DNA of 64,000 nt from Commensalibacter nepenthis. Its GTDB lineage: Bacteria > Pseudomonadota > Alphaproteobacteria > Acetobacterales > Acetobacteraceae. The notes beneath the pieces were generated by a model. It was given only the letters and a program-made list of their open reading frames with translations, ran no database searches and was not told the origin of the DNA. A program made the translations under genes and the position numbers. This document shows, piece by piece, positions 63,686 through 64,000 of this stretch. The stretch is taken from assembly GCF_029953305.1 (NCBI RefSeq), contig NZ_JASBAN010000001.1, forward strand, positions 1,201,501 through 1,265,500, written 5' to 3'. Each line of letters opens with the position of its first letter. Positions within the stretch are counted from its first letter, which is position 1.

Positions 63686-64000
63686 TCAACGTTGTATAGT
63701 GGAGATGATTAAACCACAGTCGAAAATATTGGATATTGGGTGTGGTGATGGTTCTTTGATTGACTATTTATGTCGAGATCATCAGTGCGATGCCAGAGGT
63801 ATCGAGTTGGATATGGCTTATGTAACACAATGTGTGGGTAAAGGATTACCTGTTATCCAAGGAAATGCAGATTTTGATTTGCAGCATTATCCAACAAATG
63901 GTTTTGATTATGTTGTATTGTCTCGGACATTACAGGCGGTTAATCATCCCAAAGAGGTATTACAACAAATGTTACGCATTGGTCGCCATGCCATTGTTTC
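63675..64000 (+). CDS. metW: Methionine biosynthesis protein MetW (cut by window end)
   Basis: The ATG at 63675 overlaps the end of metX and opens a frame that stays open to the window edge. It reads [19 protein letters not shown] then [13 protein letters not shown], the SAM-binding start of MetW, later [18 protein letters not shown]. The metX-metW pair is a known arrangement, in which MetW assists MetX. About half of the usual 200 residues are in the window. Confidence 0.93.
   Translation, partial: MRLDQRCIVEMIKPQSKILDIGCGDGSLIDYLCRDHQCDARGIELDMAYVTQCVGKGLPVIQGNADFDLQHYPTNGFDYVVLSRTLQAVNHPKEVLQQMLRIGRHAIV

Overview
The window looks like a chromosomal segment of a low-GC member of the Acetobacteraceae (Alphaproteobacteria). 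A Commensalibacter-like insect-gut symbiont is my best guess, but this is inference from gene content and obvious AT-richness; no database search was made. Pointers are an F0 ATP synthase operon carrying both b' and b subunits and lacking the F1 genes, a lipid A/Kdo cluster, an AcrAB-OprM-type pump, and IS remnants whose transposase start resembles alphaproteobacterial IS5-type elements. Most genes are ordinary housekeeping genes.

Layout. 0.2-3 kb: an exported MRJP/yellow-family protein facing methylmalonate-semialdehyde dehydrogenase. 3.2-10.3 kb: assimilatory sulfate uptake and reduction (substrate-binding protein-CysT-CysW-CysA, then CysH-CysD-CysN); CysH has the iron-sulfur cysteines of an APS reductase, which fits the absence of a CysC kinase. 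10.3-11.3 kb: an intact IS6-type element sitting in a broken acetyltransferase gene. 11.4-16.4 kb: lipid A/Kdo genes (DUF374 acyltransferase, waaA, lpxK, an MBL-fold hydrolase, lpxL), bracketed by copies of one palindromic repeat. 16.5-19.2 kb: a small gene, a cbpA-like DnaJ and a third gene cut by an IS end, then a lone glycosyltransferase wedged between two IS6 derelicts, then tRNA-Lys. 19.3-25 kb: flippase, histidine phosphatase and the dTDP-rhamnose operon rfbBACD. 25-31 kb: RNA modification (RluA-type, RsmD, RluB-type, TadA), FtsK and a PuuD-like amidotransferase. 31.4-33.7 kb: a Do-type protease and a fluoride channel (crcB) with a convincing fluoride riboswitch. 33.7-33.9 kb: nested remnants of two IS types. 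34-43 kb: dnaB, an AGE-family epimerase, hldE, gmk, glutathione-dependent formaldehyde dehydrogenase, an MFS transporter, an SDR and a MATE pump. 44-52 kb: a POT peptide transporter, a duplicated-domain exported protein, the F0 operon atpI-B-E-F'-F, a GT2/ArnT-like pair and YggT. 52.5-58.4 kb: the RND efflux operon. 58.7 kb to the end: a SulP transporter, a GT8-like protein, an exported unknown, metX and the start of metW.

The strongest unusual signal is the mobile debris: at least five IS6-type ends or copies and four sites of a palindromic repeat with about 28-bp arms, with two full 69-bp copies, twice fused directly to IS6 ends. These repeats bracket the lipid A cluster, truncate at least two genes and form a 192-bp composite element. 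I saw no CRISPR array, phage, defence island or large biosynthetic cluster.
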